Below are positions 46,452-55,638 of a stretch of 64,000 nt of DNA, one piece after another (position 1 is the stretch's first letter; each line of letters starts with the position of its first letter). Source of the DNA: Candidatus Aphodousia gallistercoris (lineage in GTDB: Bacteria > Pseudomonadota > Gammaproteobacteria > Burkholderiales > Burkholderiaceae_F); contig DVNT01000018.1 of NCBI GenBank assembly GCA_018714185.1, positions 1-64,000 of the forward strand, written 5' to 3'. Below the pieces are notes generated by a model, which did not search any database, was not told where the DNA came from, and was given only the letters and a program-made list of their open reading frames with translations. Both the position numbers and the translations under genes were made by a program.

Positions 46452-47462
46452 ATGCCTGATCGTCAAAGCGAACGCCAGCAATGGCTAAAGTCCCTGCCGA
46501 GCCGCTACGGGCTTGACTGCCAAAGCGAGGAGCCCGCCAGTGCGGACGCGAGTTTTAGAAGCTACTACCGTCTCAAAGGCGAGGGCGGCAAAACCTACAT
46601 CGTGATGGATGCACCGCCCGCCAAAGAAAGCGTCGCCCCCTTTATGAAAGTGACGGCGCTGTTTGAAAAAGCCGGCTTAAACGTTCCGCATATTTTCGAG
46701 GCCGATGAAAAGGCCGGTTTTTTGTTGCTAAGCGACTTGGGCCGTCAAACCTTTCTCGACGTTTTAAATGAAAGTAATGCCCGCGAACTTTTAACGCAAG
46801 CAACCGATTCGCTTATTCGCTGGCAAACGAGCACTGAAGAGGGCGTTTTGCCCGAGTATAGCCGCGAGCTCTTAAGTCGCGAGCTGAACCTTTTCCCCGA
46901 GTGGTACATTGCCCGGCACCGTCAAACCGAACTCAACGACCGGCAAAAAAGCATCCTCAAAATCTGTTTTGAGCGCATCCTGCAAAATAATCTTGCGCAG
47001 CCGAAGGTGTTCGTGCACCGTGACTTCATGCCCCGCAACCTGATGGTAAGCGACGGCCCCTTGCCCGGCATTCTCGACTACCAGGATGCGGTCTACGGCC
47101 CCGTCACCTACGATATCGCGAGCCTGCTGCGCGACGCTTTTATCAGCTGGAACGAGGAATTCGTCATCGACATGACGATCCGCTACTGGGAAAAGGCCCG
47201 CGCGGCGGGACTGCCGGTTGCGCACGATTTCGGACAATTCTGGAAAGATGTGGAATGGATGGGGCTGCAGCGGCACCTGAAAGTGCTGGGTATTTTTGCC
47301 CGCATCAACTACCGCGACGGCAAGCCGAAATATTTGGCCGATACGCCGCGCTTTTTGGGTTACGTGCGGCAAACGGCAAACCGTTACGATGAATTGCGGC
47401 CGCTTTTGTACCTCGTCGATGAAATCGAACAGACCGTGCCGCAGTACGGATACACCTTCTGA
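46452..47462 (+). CDS. amgK: N-acetylmuramate/N-acetylglucosamine kinase (AmgK-like)
   Basis: This 336-aa cytoplasmic kinase has the aminoglycoside-phosphotransferase fold. Start is the ATG at 46452, seven bases after GGAGG; the frame extends further upstream without support. Catalytic loop VHRDFMPRNLM and the metal-binding ILDYQDAVYGPVTYDIASLLRD are present. AmgK phosphorylates the anomeric carbon of MurNAc recovered from turned-over peptidoglycan. The next gene, murU, supplies the following step, which supports the call. Confidence 0.88.
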   Translation: MPDRQSERQQWLKSLPSRYGLDCQSEEPASADASFRSYYRLKGEGGKTYIVMDAPPAKESVAPFMKVTALFEKAGLNVPHIFEADEKAGFLLLSDLGRQTFLDVLNESNARELLTQATDSLIRWQTSTEEGVLPEYSRELLSRELNLFPEWYIARHRQTELNDRQKSILKICFERILQNNLAQPKVFVHRDFMPRNLMVSDGPLPGILDYQDAVYGPVTYDIASLLRDAFISWNEEFVIDMTIRYWEKARAAGLPVAHDFGQFWKDVEWMGLQRHLKVLGIFARINYRDGKPKYLADTPRFLGYVRQTANRYDELRPLLYLVDEIEQTVPQYGYTF

Positions 47463-47475
47463 TCGGGACTTGCCG

Positions 47476-48186
47476 ATGATGAAAGCGATGATTTTGGCCG
47501 CCGGCCGCGGCAAGCGCATGCGGCCGCTCACCGATGCCTTGCCTAAGCCGCTGCTGGCCGCAGGCCGTCGGCGGCTCATTGACTGGAGCTTGGACGGATT
47601 ATATAAGGCCGGCATCCGCGAGGCCGTCGTCAATATTGCCCATTTGGCCGATACCTTCGAACCCATTCTCGGGCACGAGCGCGGCGGCATGCACATCGAG
47701 TATTCCCGCGAAGGCAACTGCTACGAAGAGTCGCTTGAAACACTTGGGGGAATCGTGAAGGCGCTGCCGATGCTCACCGACGGGCGCGAGCCTTTCATTG
47801 TGGTTGCGGGCGACATCGTTAGCGACTACGATTTTTCCTCTTTGATTGCCCGGCGGGACTCTTTGCTTTCCGGACTGGCTGTGGCGCATTTGGTGCTGGT
47901 GCCCAATCCGGGCTTTCATCCTGAGGGCGACATGGGGCTTCTCAACGGACGGATCACTTGCCGCCCGAAGGCTTATACGTATTCGAGCATCGGGCTTTTT
48001 TCGCCCGAGATTTTCAAGAACCGCCCCGTCCGTTTTGAAAAACTTTTCCCCTGGCTGTACGGCTTTGTCGAAAAGGGGCTGGTCAGCGGGGAGCTTTATA
48101 CGGGCTACTGGGGCAATATCGGTACGCCGCAGGACTTGGCAGCGCTTGAAGAAAAAGAGCGCGAAAATCATCTTTCGTCCAAGTGA
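47476..48186 (+). CDS. murU: N-acetylmuramate alpha-1-phosphate uridylyltransferase (MurU)
   Basis: This 236-aa nucleotidyltransferase has the N-terminal MILAAGRGKRMRPLTDALPKPLLAAG signature, a VVAGDIVSDYDFSS metal site, and a YWGNIGTPQDL end. It converts MurNAc-1-phosphate to UDP-MurNAc, bypassing de novo synthesis and thereby fosfomycin. The start is one of two adjacent ATGs (47476 or 47479). It lies 13 bases after amgK. Confidence 0.9.
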   Translation: MMKAMILAAGRGKRMRPLTDALPKPLLAAGRRRLIDWSLDGLYKAGIREAVVNIAHLADTFEPILGHERGGMHIEYSREGNCYEESLETLGGIVKALPMLTDGREPFIVVAGDIVSDYDFSSLIARRDSLLSGLAVAHLVLVPNPGFHPEGDMGLLNGRITCRPKAYTYSSIGLFSPEIFKNRPVRFEKLFPWLYGFVEKGLVSGELYTGYWGNIGTPQDLAALEEKERENHLSSK

Positions 48187-48279
48187 AATCCGCTTAATTT
48201 TTGAGCAAAAACGATAAAATAAATCAGCCGGTTCCGTTGGATTAATCTGCCGGGCCCGCAGGGAGCTATTGTTTCTAAA

Positions 48280-49266
48280 ATGAGCATACGCCTCGGACAA
48301 TATGAAATCGAAGGACCGTTGTTTTTAGCTCCGATGGCCGGAGTGACCGACAGCCCTTTTAGGCGCCTGTGCCGGCGCTTCGGTGCCGATTATGCCGTCG
48401 GGGAGATGGTCGCGAGCCAGCCGCAGCTGCGGCACACCGACAAAAGCCGCATGCGCCTGGCCTTTGTGGACGAGCCGCGGCCGCATACGGTGCAGCTTTT
48501 GGGCGGCGATCCCGCAGAGCTAAGCCGGGCGTTTGAATGGGCGTGCGAAGCCGGCGCCGATGTGATTGATTTCAATATGGGGTGCCCGGCCAAGAAGGTG
48601 TGCAATGTGGCTTGCGGCTCGGCACTGATGAAAGACGAGGCGCGGGCGGAGGTTCTCATCAAGGCGCTCGGGCGGGCGGCCGAAGAGTGCGGTCGTCCCG
48701 TGACGCTTAAGTGCCGCCTCGGATGGGACCGCGCGCACAAAAACGCCGCCACCATTGCCAAAATGGCCGAGCAAGCGGGCTTTGCGCTCATTGCGGTTCA
48801 CGCAAGAACCCGAGAAGACGGCTATACGGGCGAGCCCGACTATGCGGGCGTGGCCGAGGTAGTTAGCCAAACCTCGCTTCCCGTTGTGGTCAACGGCGAC
48901 ATTGCCGACGCTAATCGCGCAGCAGCCGTGATGAAGTTCACGGGCGCGCGGGCCTGCATGATCGGCCGGGCGGCTTTGGGCCGCCCCTGGGTGTTTGAAG
49001 ATATCCGGGCGGAATTGGCGGGCAAAGCGTTGCCGGTGCGCTCTTATGCGCAAAAAGCGCAGGTGGTGCTTGCGCATGCGCGCAGCCACCACGCCTATTA
49101 TGGAGAAAGCGTGACGGCCGCTCGGACTTTTCGAAAGCACCTGTTGTGGTATTTAGGGGACTTTCCGCAATTTGAATCGGTGCGAGATGCGCTTTGCCGA
49201 AGCGAAAAGCCCGAACAGCAGCGGGCGCTGCTGACACAATACTTTCAGAACCAAGGTTGGCTCTAA
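48280..49266 (+). CDS. dusB: tRNA-dihydrouridine synthase B
   Basis: This 328-aa FMN enzyme reduces uridine at D-loop positions of tRNA. The barrel start LFLAPMAGVTDSPFRRLCRRFGADYAVGEMV, catalytic Cys in DFNMGCPAKKVCN, and GDIADANRAAAVMKFTGARACMIGRAALGRPWVF are all typical. It is followed by fis, the usual pairing in proteobacteria. Confidence 0.95.
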   Translation: MSIRLGQYEIEGPLFLAPMAGVTDSPFRRLCRRFGADYAVGEMVASQPQLRHTDKSRMRLAFVDEPRPHTVQLLGGDPAELSRAFEWACEAGADVIDFNMGCPAKKVCNVACGSALMKDEARAEVLIKALGRAAEECGRPVTLKCRLGWDRAHKNAATIAKMAEQAGFALIAVHARTREDGYTGEPDYAGVAEVVSQTSLPVVVNGDIADANRAAAVMKFTGARACMIGRAALGRPWVFEDIRAELAGKALPVRSYAQKAQVVLAHARSHHAYYGESVTAARTFRKHLLWYLGDFPQFESVRDALCRSEKPEQQRALLTQYFQNQGWL

Positions 49267-49280
49267 GGATTTTTGGGGAT

Positions 49281-49580
49281 ATGACGGATATGCAAGCCGA
49301 CAGAGAAAAAGATAGCCGCGGCACCGACGAGGCAGCGGCCGAAGCGGCCCTGCCTTTAACGATCGAGGACGCGGTATTGCACAATTTGGAGCTTTATTTT
49401 GAGAACTTGCACGGCCAGGCGCCGCATGCGCTGTACCCGATGGTCTTAAGCGCCGTGGAAAAGCCGCTCCTGGAGTTTGCCATGAAGAAGACCCGCCACA
49501 ATAAGTGCGCGGCCGCTCAGCTTCTCGGCATCAACCGCAATACGCTGCATAAAAAGTTGCGGATGTACGATATTTCTTAA
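49281..49580 (+). CDS. fis: Fis family transcriptional regulator
   Basis: This 99-aa protein starts at the ATG at 49281, which removes an unsupported upstream extension that overlaps dusB. An acidic, Ala-rich N-terminus precedes the Fis core; the C-terminal helix-turn-helix is in [25 protein letters not shown]. Fis bends DNA and activates rRNA and growth-linked promoters. It lies 14 bases after dusB. Confidence 0.93.
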   Translation: MTDMQADREKDSRGTDEAAAEAALPLTIEDAVLHNLELYFENLHGQAPHALYPMVLSAVEKPLLEFAMKKTRHNKCAAAQLLGINRNTLHKKLRMYDIS

Positions 49581-49621
49581 TTTGGCTGATTGTTTTTTTG
49601 TTTTTTGTTTTTGAAGGAAAA

Positions 49622-51181
49622 ATGACTATGCGCAAACAAGCTTTGCTTAGCGTTTCCGATAAGACCGGCATCGTGGAATTTGCCCGCGAGCTCGCCGCTC
49701 TCGGTTACCATCTTCTGTCAACGGGCGGTACGGCCCGCCTGATTGCCGAAGCCGGCATTGAGGTGCAGGAAGTCGCCGACTACACGGGCTTTCCCGAAAT
49801 GCTCGACGGCCGCGTGAAAACGCTCAACCCGAAAATTCACGCCGGGATTCTTGCTCGCCGTCCGGTGCCCGAGCACATGAAGGCGCTCAAAGAGCACCAA
49901 ATTGACCCGATTGACATCGTGGTGGTCAACCTCTATCCGTTTGAAGCCACGGTGGCCAAGCCCGATTGCACGTTCGAAGACGCGATTGAAAATATCGATA
50001 TCGGCGGCCCGACCATGATCCGCGCGGCGGCGAAAAACCATGAAAGCGTTGCCGTTGTCGTGGATCCGGCCGACTACCCGAAGGTGCTCGAAGAGTTGAA
50101 GGCCCAAGGCGAAGTCTCGGCCAAGACCCGCTTGGAATTGGCCAAGAAGGTCTTTAGCCACACGGCCCGGTACGATGCGATGATCTCCAACTACCTCACC
50201 GCGCTTGACGACAACAAGCAAAAGAGCGACTTCCCGCAAACGTTCACCCGCCAATGGGTGAAGGTGCAGGACATGCGCTATGGCGAAAATCCGCATCAAA
50301 AGGCGGCTTTTTACCGCGAAGTGCACGTGGGCCACGGGCTTTTGGCAAGCTATCGCCAGCTGCACGGCAAGGCGCTTAGCTACAACAACATTGCCGATAG
50401 CGATGCGGCTTGGGAGTGCGTGCGCCAGTTCGATGAGCCCGCCTGCGTGATCATCAAGCACGCTAATCCCTGCGGCGTGGCCGTCGGCGCCGATAGCGCC
50501 GAAGCCTATGCCAAAGCGTTTAAGACTGATTCGAAGAGTGCCTTCGGCGGCATCCTCGCCTTTAATTGCCCGGTCAACGGCGCTTGCGCGGAACACATTT
50601 CCAAGCAATTTGCCGAAGTGATCATGGCGCCGTCCTTTACCGAGGAAGCCCTGGCCATTTTGGAAAAGAAGGCCAATGTGCGCCTGCTTACGATCGAGAT
50701 GGGGCCAGATCGCAACGACTACGACTTCAAGCGCGTGGGCGGCGGCCTTTTGGTGCAAACGCCCGACTTGCAAATCGTCTCTGCCGATGCTTTGCGCGTG
50801 GTAACGGAAAAGCAACCCACGGCCCAGGAAATCAAGGACATGCTCTTTGCCTGGCGCGTGGCGAAGTTCGTGAAGTCCAATACGATCGTTTTTGCCAAGG
50901 ACGGCATGACGATGGGCGTGGGTGCCGGCCAAATGAGCCGCGTGGATTCGGCTCGTATTGCCTCCTTTAAGGCCGAAGAAGCGGGCTTGAGCTTAAAGGG
51001 CACGGCCGCCGCAAGCGACGCGTTCTTCCCGTTCCGTGACGGCTTGGACGTGATCGTGGATGCGGGGGCGACCTGCGTGATCCAGCCGGGCGGCTCCATT
51101 CGCGACCAGGAAGTCATTGATGCGGCCAACGAGCGCGGCATCACGATGGTCTTTACCGGCGAACGCCACTTCCGCCACTAA
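49622..51181 (+). CDS. purH: Bifunctional AICAR transformylase / IMP cyclohydrolase
   Basis: This 519-aa enzyme performs the last two steps of IMP synthesis. Start ATG 49622 lies five bases after GAAGGA. The cyclohydrolase domain has [12 protein letters not shown] and STGGTARLI; the transformylase domain has KHANPCGVA and [15 protein letters not shown], and a C-terminal [15 protein letters not shown]. It stands alone behind fis and has its own terminator. Confidence 0.97.
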   Translation: MTMRKQALLSVSDKTGIVEFARELAALGYHLLSTGGTARLIAEAGIEVQEVADYTGFPEMLDGRVKTLNPKIHAGILARRPVPEHMKALKEHQIDPIDIVVVNLYPFEATVAKPDCTFEDAIENIDIGGPTMIRAAAKNHESVAVVVDPADYPKVLEELKAQGEVSAKTRLELAKKVFSHTARYDAMISNYLTALDDNKQKSDFPQTFTRQWVKVQDMRYGENPHQKAAFYREVHVGHGLLASYRQLHGKALSYNNIADSDAAWECVRQFDEPACVIIKHANPCGVAVGADSAEAYAKAFKTDSKSAFGGILAFNCPVNGACAEHISKQFAEVIMAPSFTEEALAILEKKANVRLLTIEMGPDRNDYDFKRVGGGLLVQTPDLQIVSADALRVVTEKQPTAQEIKDMLFAWRVAKFVKSNTIVFAKDGMTMGVGAGQMSRVDSARIASFKAEEAGLSLKGTAAASDAFFPFRDGLDVIVDAGATCVIQPGGSIRDQEVIDAANERGITMVFTGERHFRH

Positions 51182-51227
51182 TCGTTACCGGGCCCTGCGG
51201 CCTGAACTGTAACGAATCGAAAAAAGA

Positions 51228-51256
51228 GGCGCCGGGTGAAAAGCTCGGCGCCCTTT
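51228..51256 (+). terminator. Intrinsic terminator after purH
   Basis: GGCGCCG (51228-51234) and CGGCGCC (51246-51252) pair, followed by CTTTT. It separates purH from tolB. Confidence 0.8.
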
Positions 51257-51304
51257 TGCTTTACAATCGAGAGGTTAGTGTCGGAAAATTCAAAGGTTTT
51301 TCGT

Positions 51305-52591
51305 ATGTCAGTGAATCGTCGAACGTTTTTAGCTGCCGGGGCAGCCACGGCCGGCTTCTTGTCCGGTCCTGCCTTGGCTCAACTTCGCATTGAAATTACG
51401 GGGGTGGGTGCCAATCAATTGCCGATTGCCATCCCCCAATTTCAGGGAACCCGTGACACACCGGTGGATCTCGCGCAGGTTATCACCGCGGACTTGGAAC
51501 GAAGCGGAGCTTTCCGGGCCATCCGCGTTATGGGGGAAGTGCCCGCCGAAGATATAAATAAGCCTCGGGGAAAGTTTTGGCAAACCATGGGGGCATCGGC
51601 CCTGGTGGTGGGCTCCATTGTGCAGGCCGGTCCCACCCGGTATGAAATCCAGTACCGGCTTTTTGACACGGTGAAAAATGCCGTGGTCGATGAAAAGGCC
51701 TATGCTGCCACGCCGACGGATTTGCGTTTGACCGCGCATCAAATTGCCGATGCCATTTACGAAAAACTCACCGGTGAAGGCGGTATTTTTGCTTCGCGCT
51801 TGGCGTATGTGCTGCAGCGCGGTCGCAATGACTATGAGCTGGTGGTGGCCGATAGCGACGGGGAAAATCCGCAGCCGGCGCTCAAGAGCAAGGAGTCGAT
51901 CATTTCGCCCATGTGGTCACCCAACGGGCTGCTGCTCACATACGTTTCGTTTGAAGCCAATAAACCCGTGGTCTACCTGCATGATGTGAGAACGGGCGAG
52001 CGGCGCGCCGTCGCCAATTTCAAGGGCAACAATTCGGCTCCGGCCTTTAGCCCGGACGGCAAGACCATGGCCGTGGCCCTTTCCATGGGAGGCGGCACGC
52101 ACATTTACCTCATGAATTTAAACGGGACGAACCTTCGCCGCTTTACCAACAGCCAAGGCATCGATACCGAGCCTGTGTTTAGCCCCGACGGACGCTACGT
52201 CTACTTCACGTCCGATCGCGGCGGAACGCCCCAGATTTACCGTCAGCCGGTTGAAGGGGGCGCGGCCGAGCGCGTGACCTATACCAATGAGTATGCCATC
52301 AGCCCCGCCGTGAGCCCCAAGGGCGATCGCATTGCCTTTATTTCAAGACTTCAAGGCGCGTTTCGCGTCACGATGATGGACTTGAAAACCGGTTCGCAAC
52401 TGATCTTGACGGATACCACGCGTGACGAGTCGCCCACTTTTGCCCCCAACGGGCAAATTTTGGTCTACGCCACCGAGCTTGCCGGGCGCGGCGTGCTCGC
52501 TACCGTGAGCTTGGACGGTTTGGTGCGTACGCGCTTGACCGGGCAGAACGGCGATATTCGCGAACCCTCTTGGGGTCCCTTGTTAAAGTAA
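51305..52591 (+). CDS. tolB: Tol-Pal system beta-propeller protein TolB
   Basis: This 428-aa periplasmic protein starts at the ATG at 51305. The signal sequence MSVNRRTFLAAGAATAGFLSGPALA has an RR-x-F-L core, a Tat-like motif that is uncommon for TolB. The N-terminal domain (about 25-160) precedes a six-bladed propeller with repeats such as APAFSPDGKTMAVAL, EPVFSPDGRYVYFTSDRGG and SPTFAPNGQILVYATE. TolB binds Pal and helps constrict the outer membrane at division. tolQRA are not upstream; a terminator and purH are. Confidence 0.95.
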   Translation: MSVNRRTFLAAGAATAGFLSGPALAQLRIEITGVGANQLPIAIPQFQGTRDTPVDLAQVITADLERSGAFRAIRVMGEVPAEDINKPRGKFWQTMGASALVVGSIVQAGPTRYEIQYRLFDTVKNAVVDEKAYAATPTDLRLTAHQIADAIYEKLTGEGGIFASRLAYVLQRGRNDYELVVADSDGENPQPALKSKESIISPMWSPNGLLLTYVSFEANKPVVYLHDVRTGERRAVANFKGNNSAPAFSPDGKTMAVALSMGGGTHIYLMNLNGTNLRRFTNSQGIDTEPVFSPDGRYVYFTSDRGGTPQIYRQPVEGGAAERVTYTNEYAISPAVSPKGDRIAFISRLQGAFRVTMMDLKTGSQLILTDTTRDESPTFAPNGQILVYATELAGRGVLATVSLDGLVRTRLTGQNGDIREPSWGPLLK

Positions 52592-52655
52592 GTACAATTG
52601 GTGCTGTATTCGGCTCGCCTGCTTGGGGCGGGCTTTCCCTTTTTGGAGTGTTCTC

Positions 52656-53132
52656 ATGCAATTGAAACGCAAAGTTTTTTGGGCGGGCTTGGCAGTCGCT
52701 GCCGGGCTTTTGGCCGGCTGCTCGAGCGTTGACCTGAATCCAAACGGATCCGATGCTGCCGCCGGCACCGATCCCTTTACGAATCCGGCCTCGCCCTTGA
52801 GCCAGCAAAGCATTTATTTTGCTTTCGACAGCTACACCGTGCCGGCTGACTCGCAGGCGATGATTGAAGCGCATGCCCAGTACTTGGCGACCCACCCGAC
52901 GGCGACCGTGGTGCTCGAAGGCAACACCGATGCTCGGGGCGGCCGTGAGTACAACCTGGCTCTGGGCCAAAAGCGCAGCGACAGCGTGAAAAACCGCTTG
53001 CAGCTGCTCGGCGTGCCTGAAGATCGGATGGAAAGCGTGAGCTTCGGCAAGGAACGTCCTCGCGCCTTAGGCGACGATGAGGCGTCTTACCAGCAAAACC
53101 GCCGTGTCGATATCAAGTACACGACGAAATAG
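52656..53132 (+). CDS. pal: Peptidoglycan-associated lipoprotein Pal
   Basis: This 158-aa outer-membrane lipoprotein has a lipobox LLAGC with Cys22. After a short linker, the OmpA-type domain (about 50-158) contains IYFAFDSYTVPADSQ, VVLEGNTDARGGREYNLALGQKRSDSVKNRL and QQNRRVDIKY, which bind meso-diaminopimelate in peptidoglycan. The upstream extension in frame lacks a signal. It forms a unit with tolB and cpoB. Confidence 0.96.
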   Translation: MQLKRKVFWAGLAVAAGLLAGCSSVDLNPNGSDAAAGTDPFTNPASPLSQQSIYFAFDSYTVPADSQAMIEAHAQYLATHPTATVVLEGNTDARGGREYNLALGQKRSDSVKNRLQLLGVPEDRMESVSFGKERPRALGDDEASYQQNRRVDIKYTTK

Positions 53133-53144
53133 GCTTTTGATGGG

Positions 53145-53185
53145 TCCCGGGGATGAAAGTTTTTCACCCCGGCTCTTTTTCTCTT
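53145..53185 (+). terminator. Hairpin with T-rich tail between pal and cpoB
   Basis: CCGGGG-x-TGAAA and TTTCA-CCCCGG pair, followed by CTCTTTTTCTCTTT. It may attenuate transcription into cpoB. Confidence 0.65.
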
Positions 53186-53197
53186 TAGGATGAACGC

Positions 53198-53884
53198 ATG
53201 GTTTTGCGACAAACATTGTGGGCTTTGAGCTTTTTGGCGTTGGGCTTGCAGGCTTCCGGCGCCTGGGCGTTTGCCGATGACGAGGCCCGGACGGCGATTC
53301 TGGAGCTGCGCGAGCAGCTTAAGGCGTCCCAACGCGCCCAAGTGGACTTGATGGGGCAGGTGGAGTCGCTCAGAAATGAAAATCGGCGCTTAAACGGCGA
53401 GGTGGAGGAGCTCACCCGCCAGGTTCAAAACTTGGATAAGCGCTTGGTGGAGATCGAGCCCGCCCAAGTGGAGTTAAACGGCCGGCTCATAACCGTTAAG
53501 CCCGCCGAACGGCGCGAGTTTGACAAAGCCGCGGGGCTCTTTAGCCAACGCGATTTCAGAGGTTGCATCCAGGCGCTCAATACGTTTAAAAAGAACTGGC
53601 CCAAGTCGGCCTATACGGCCGATGCCGATTATTGGCGTGCGAGCTCTTACTATGCGCTAGGCGACTACAAGTCGGTGATCCAGATCACCAACAATATTTC
53701 CAAGACCTATCCGAAATCGGACAAGGCGCCCGAAGCCTTGTTGATGAAATCCTCGTCCGAATTAAGTAACGGCGACTTGGATGCCGCCAAGGCTACGCTT
53801 GAGCGCTTGATTAAGCGTTATCCGAAGTCCGAAGAAGCCAAGACGGGCAAAGAGCGTCTTAAGGAAATGAACCAAATCGGTTAG
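53198..53884 (+). CDS. cpoB: Cell-division coordinator CpoB (YbgF)
   Basis: This 228-aa periplasmic protein has a signal peptide ending GAWAFA, a coiled coil (about 30-85, TAILELREQLKASQRAQVDLMGQVESLRNENRRL) and tetratricopeptide repeats (about 105-225, FDKAAGLFSQRDFRGCIQALNTFKKNWPKS). It links Tol activity with PBP1b at septation. It follows pal as in most proteobacteria. Confidence 0.92.
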   Translation: MVLRQTLWALSFLALGLQASGAWAFADDEARTAILELREQLKASQRAQVDLMGQVESLRNENRRLNGEVEELTRQVQNLDKRLVEIEPAQVELNGRLITVKPAERREFDKAAGLFSQRDFRGCIQALNTFKKNWPKSAYTADADYWRASSYYALGDYKSVIQITNNISKTYPKSDKAPEALLMKSSSELSNGDLDAAKATLERLIKRYPKSEEAKTGKERLKEMNQIG

Positions 53885-53960
53885 GCGCTATATTTCGGAA
53901 TACAATGTAAGGCTATCAGGGTGGGGTGGCCCTCCCGTTTTATTTTTTAAGAGAATTGAA

Positions 53961-55580
53961 ATGACTTGTTCATGCTGCGGACACCAAATTTTGCGTAATC
54001 CGTTAACGAACCACGGAACGGCGTTTACCGACAAGGAGCGCTCTGAGAAGGGGCTGCGAGGGTTGCTTCCCGCGCGTATTGAAACGCTTCAAGAGCAATC
54101 CGACCGGGCAATAAAGCTTTTGCGCTCTTTCCCGTTGCCGCTGCAACGCTACGTTTTTTTGGATACGTTGCACAACACGAATGAAACGCTTTTCTACAAG
54201 GTCGTGATCGATCACATTGAAGAGATCATGCCGATCATCTACACGCCGACCGTGGGCGAAGCCTGCCAAAACTACAGCAAGATTTTGTTGCAGCCGCGGG
54301 GCCTTTTTGTGACGATCAACGATAAGGGCCATGTGGCCGAATTGCTGGAAAACGTCGATCAAGACGATGTGGAAGTGATCGTGGTCACGGACGGACAGCG
54401 TATTTTGGGCTTAGGCGATCAGGGCGTTAACGGCATGGGCATCCCGGTTGGCAAGCTGGCCCTTTATACGGCGTGCGCGGGCGTTGCTCCCGAAAAAACC
54501 TTGCCCGTGACGATTGATGTCGGCACGAACAATCCCGAATATTTGGCCGATCCCGGCTACCTCGGCTTGCGTCATGAGCGCGTGGTCGGCGCCTGCTACG
54601 ACGAGCTCGTCGATGAATTTATGCTCGCGGTGAGAAAGCGTTGGCCCAATGCCCTCGTGCAGTTTGAAGACTTCGGCAATGCCAATGCCTTCCGCTTGTT
54701 GTCTCGTTGGAAGGATAAGACGCTGTGCTTTAACGATGACATCCAAGGCACGGCTTGCGTGGCGGTGACGGGTTTTTACTCGGCGCTTCGCGTTACGGGC
54801 GGCCGCCTGGCCGACCAGCGCATCCTCTTCTTGGGTGCCGGGGAAGCTGCCACCGGGATTGCCAATTTGTTGGCTGAAGCCATCATGGAAGAAACCGGCT
54901 GCACGATCGAGCAAGCCCGCGAACGCTGCTATCTTTTCGACTCGAAGGGCCTTGTGATTGCCGCCCGCAACGACTTGTCGGCTCATAAGCGCGCCTTTGC
55001 GCACGAAGCCGAGCCGGCATCGAGCTTTTTACAGGCGATCCAGCAATTGCGCCCGACGGCCATTGTGGGCGTAGCCGCCCAACACAATGCCTTTGATTCC
55101 ATGATCATCGGCGAGATGAGCGCCATTAATGAGCGCCCGATCATCTTTGCGTTGTCCAACCCCACCTCGAAGGCCGAATGCACGGCCGAGATGGCGTACC
55201 AATTCTCCGGCGGCCGCGCGCTCTTTGCTTCCGGTTCGCCCTTTGATCCGGTCACGGTAGGCGGCAAGACCTTCATGCCGCGCCAAGGCAACAACGCTTA
55301 CGTATTCCCGGCTTTAGGTAAAGCCGCGAGCTTTGTGAAAGCAAAGACCATGCCTTCGGGCATGTTCCTTGCGGCTTCTCGCGAATTGGCTAAGCTCGTG
55401 AGCGAGGAAGATTTGGAAAAGGGGAGCCTTTATCCGTCGTTAAACGATATTCGCCCCATTTCCGAAGCCATTGCCGTAGCGGTAGCCGAGTATGCCTACA
55501 AGCACGGCATCGCCCAGTCGGAACGGCCTGCCGATTTGGCTCAAGCCATTAAGGCAAGCATGTATTTCCCGCAGTATTAA
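53961..55580 (+). CDS. NAD(P)-dependent malic enzyme
   Basis: This 539-aa enzyme decarboxylates malate to pyruvate. Family blocks are IYTPTVGEACQNYS, TDGQRILGLGDQGVNGMGIPVGKLALY (with catalytic residues), LVQFEDFGNANAFRLL, FNDDIQGTACVAVTGF and the Rossmann LFLGAGEAATGIANLL. It is the large, eukaryote-like type, not the short MaeB type. Odd: the N-terminus begins MTCSCCGHQILRNP, three Cys within five residues, unlike the E. coli enzyme; it could bind a metal. Cofactor preference is not clear from sequence. Confidence 0.93.
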   Translation: MTCSCCGHQILRNPLTNHGTAFTDKERSEKGLRGLLPARIETLQEQSDRAIKLLRSFPLPLQRYVFLDTLHNTNETLFYKVVIDHIEEIMPIIYTPTVGEACQNYSKILLQPRGLFVTINDKGHVAELLENVDQDDVEVIVVTDGQRILGLGDQGVNGMGIPVGKLALYTACAGVAPEKTLPVTIDVGTNNPEYLADPGYLGLRHERVVGACYDELVDEFMLAVRKRWPNALVQFEDFGNANAFRLLSRWKDKTLCFNDDIQGTACVAVTGFYSALRVTGGRLADQRILFLGAGEAATGIANLLAEAIMEETGCTIEQARERCYLFDSKGLVIAARNDLSAHKRAFAHEAEPASSFLQAIQQLRPTAIVGVAAQHNAFDSMIIGEMSAINERPIIFALSNPTSKAECTAEMAYQFSGGRALFASGSPFDPVTVGGKTFMPRQGNNAYVFPALGKAASFVKAKTMPSGMFLAASRELAKLVSEEDLEKGSLYPSLNDIRPISEAIAVAVAEYAYKHGIAQSERPADLAQAIKASMYFPQY

Positions 55581-55588
55581 TCTTTCAT

Positions 55589-55616
55589 GGCGAGACTTCC
55601 TCGGGGAAGCCTCGCC
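55589..55616 (+). terminator. Hairpin after the malic enzyme gene
   Basis: GGCGAG-A-CTTCC pairs with GGAAG-C-CTCGCC, with one internal mismatch. No T run follows, so it is a weak terminator at best. Confidence 0.4.
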
Positions 55617-55638
55617 GTGTCTGCGACGTAGCCCGTTT

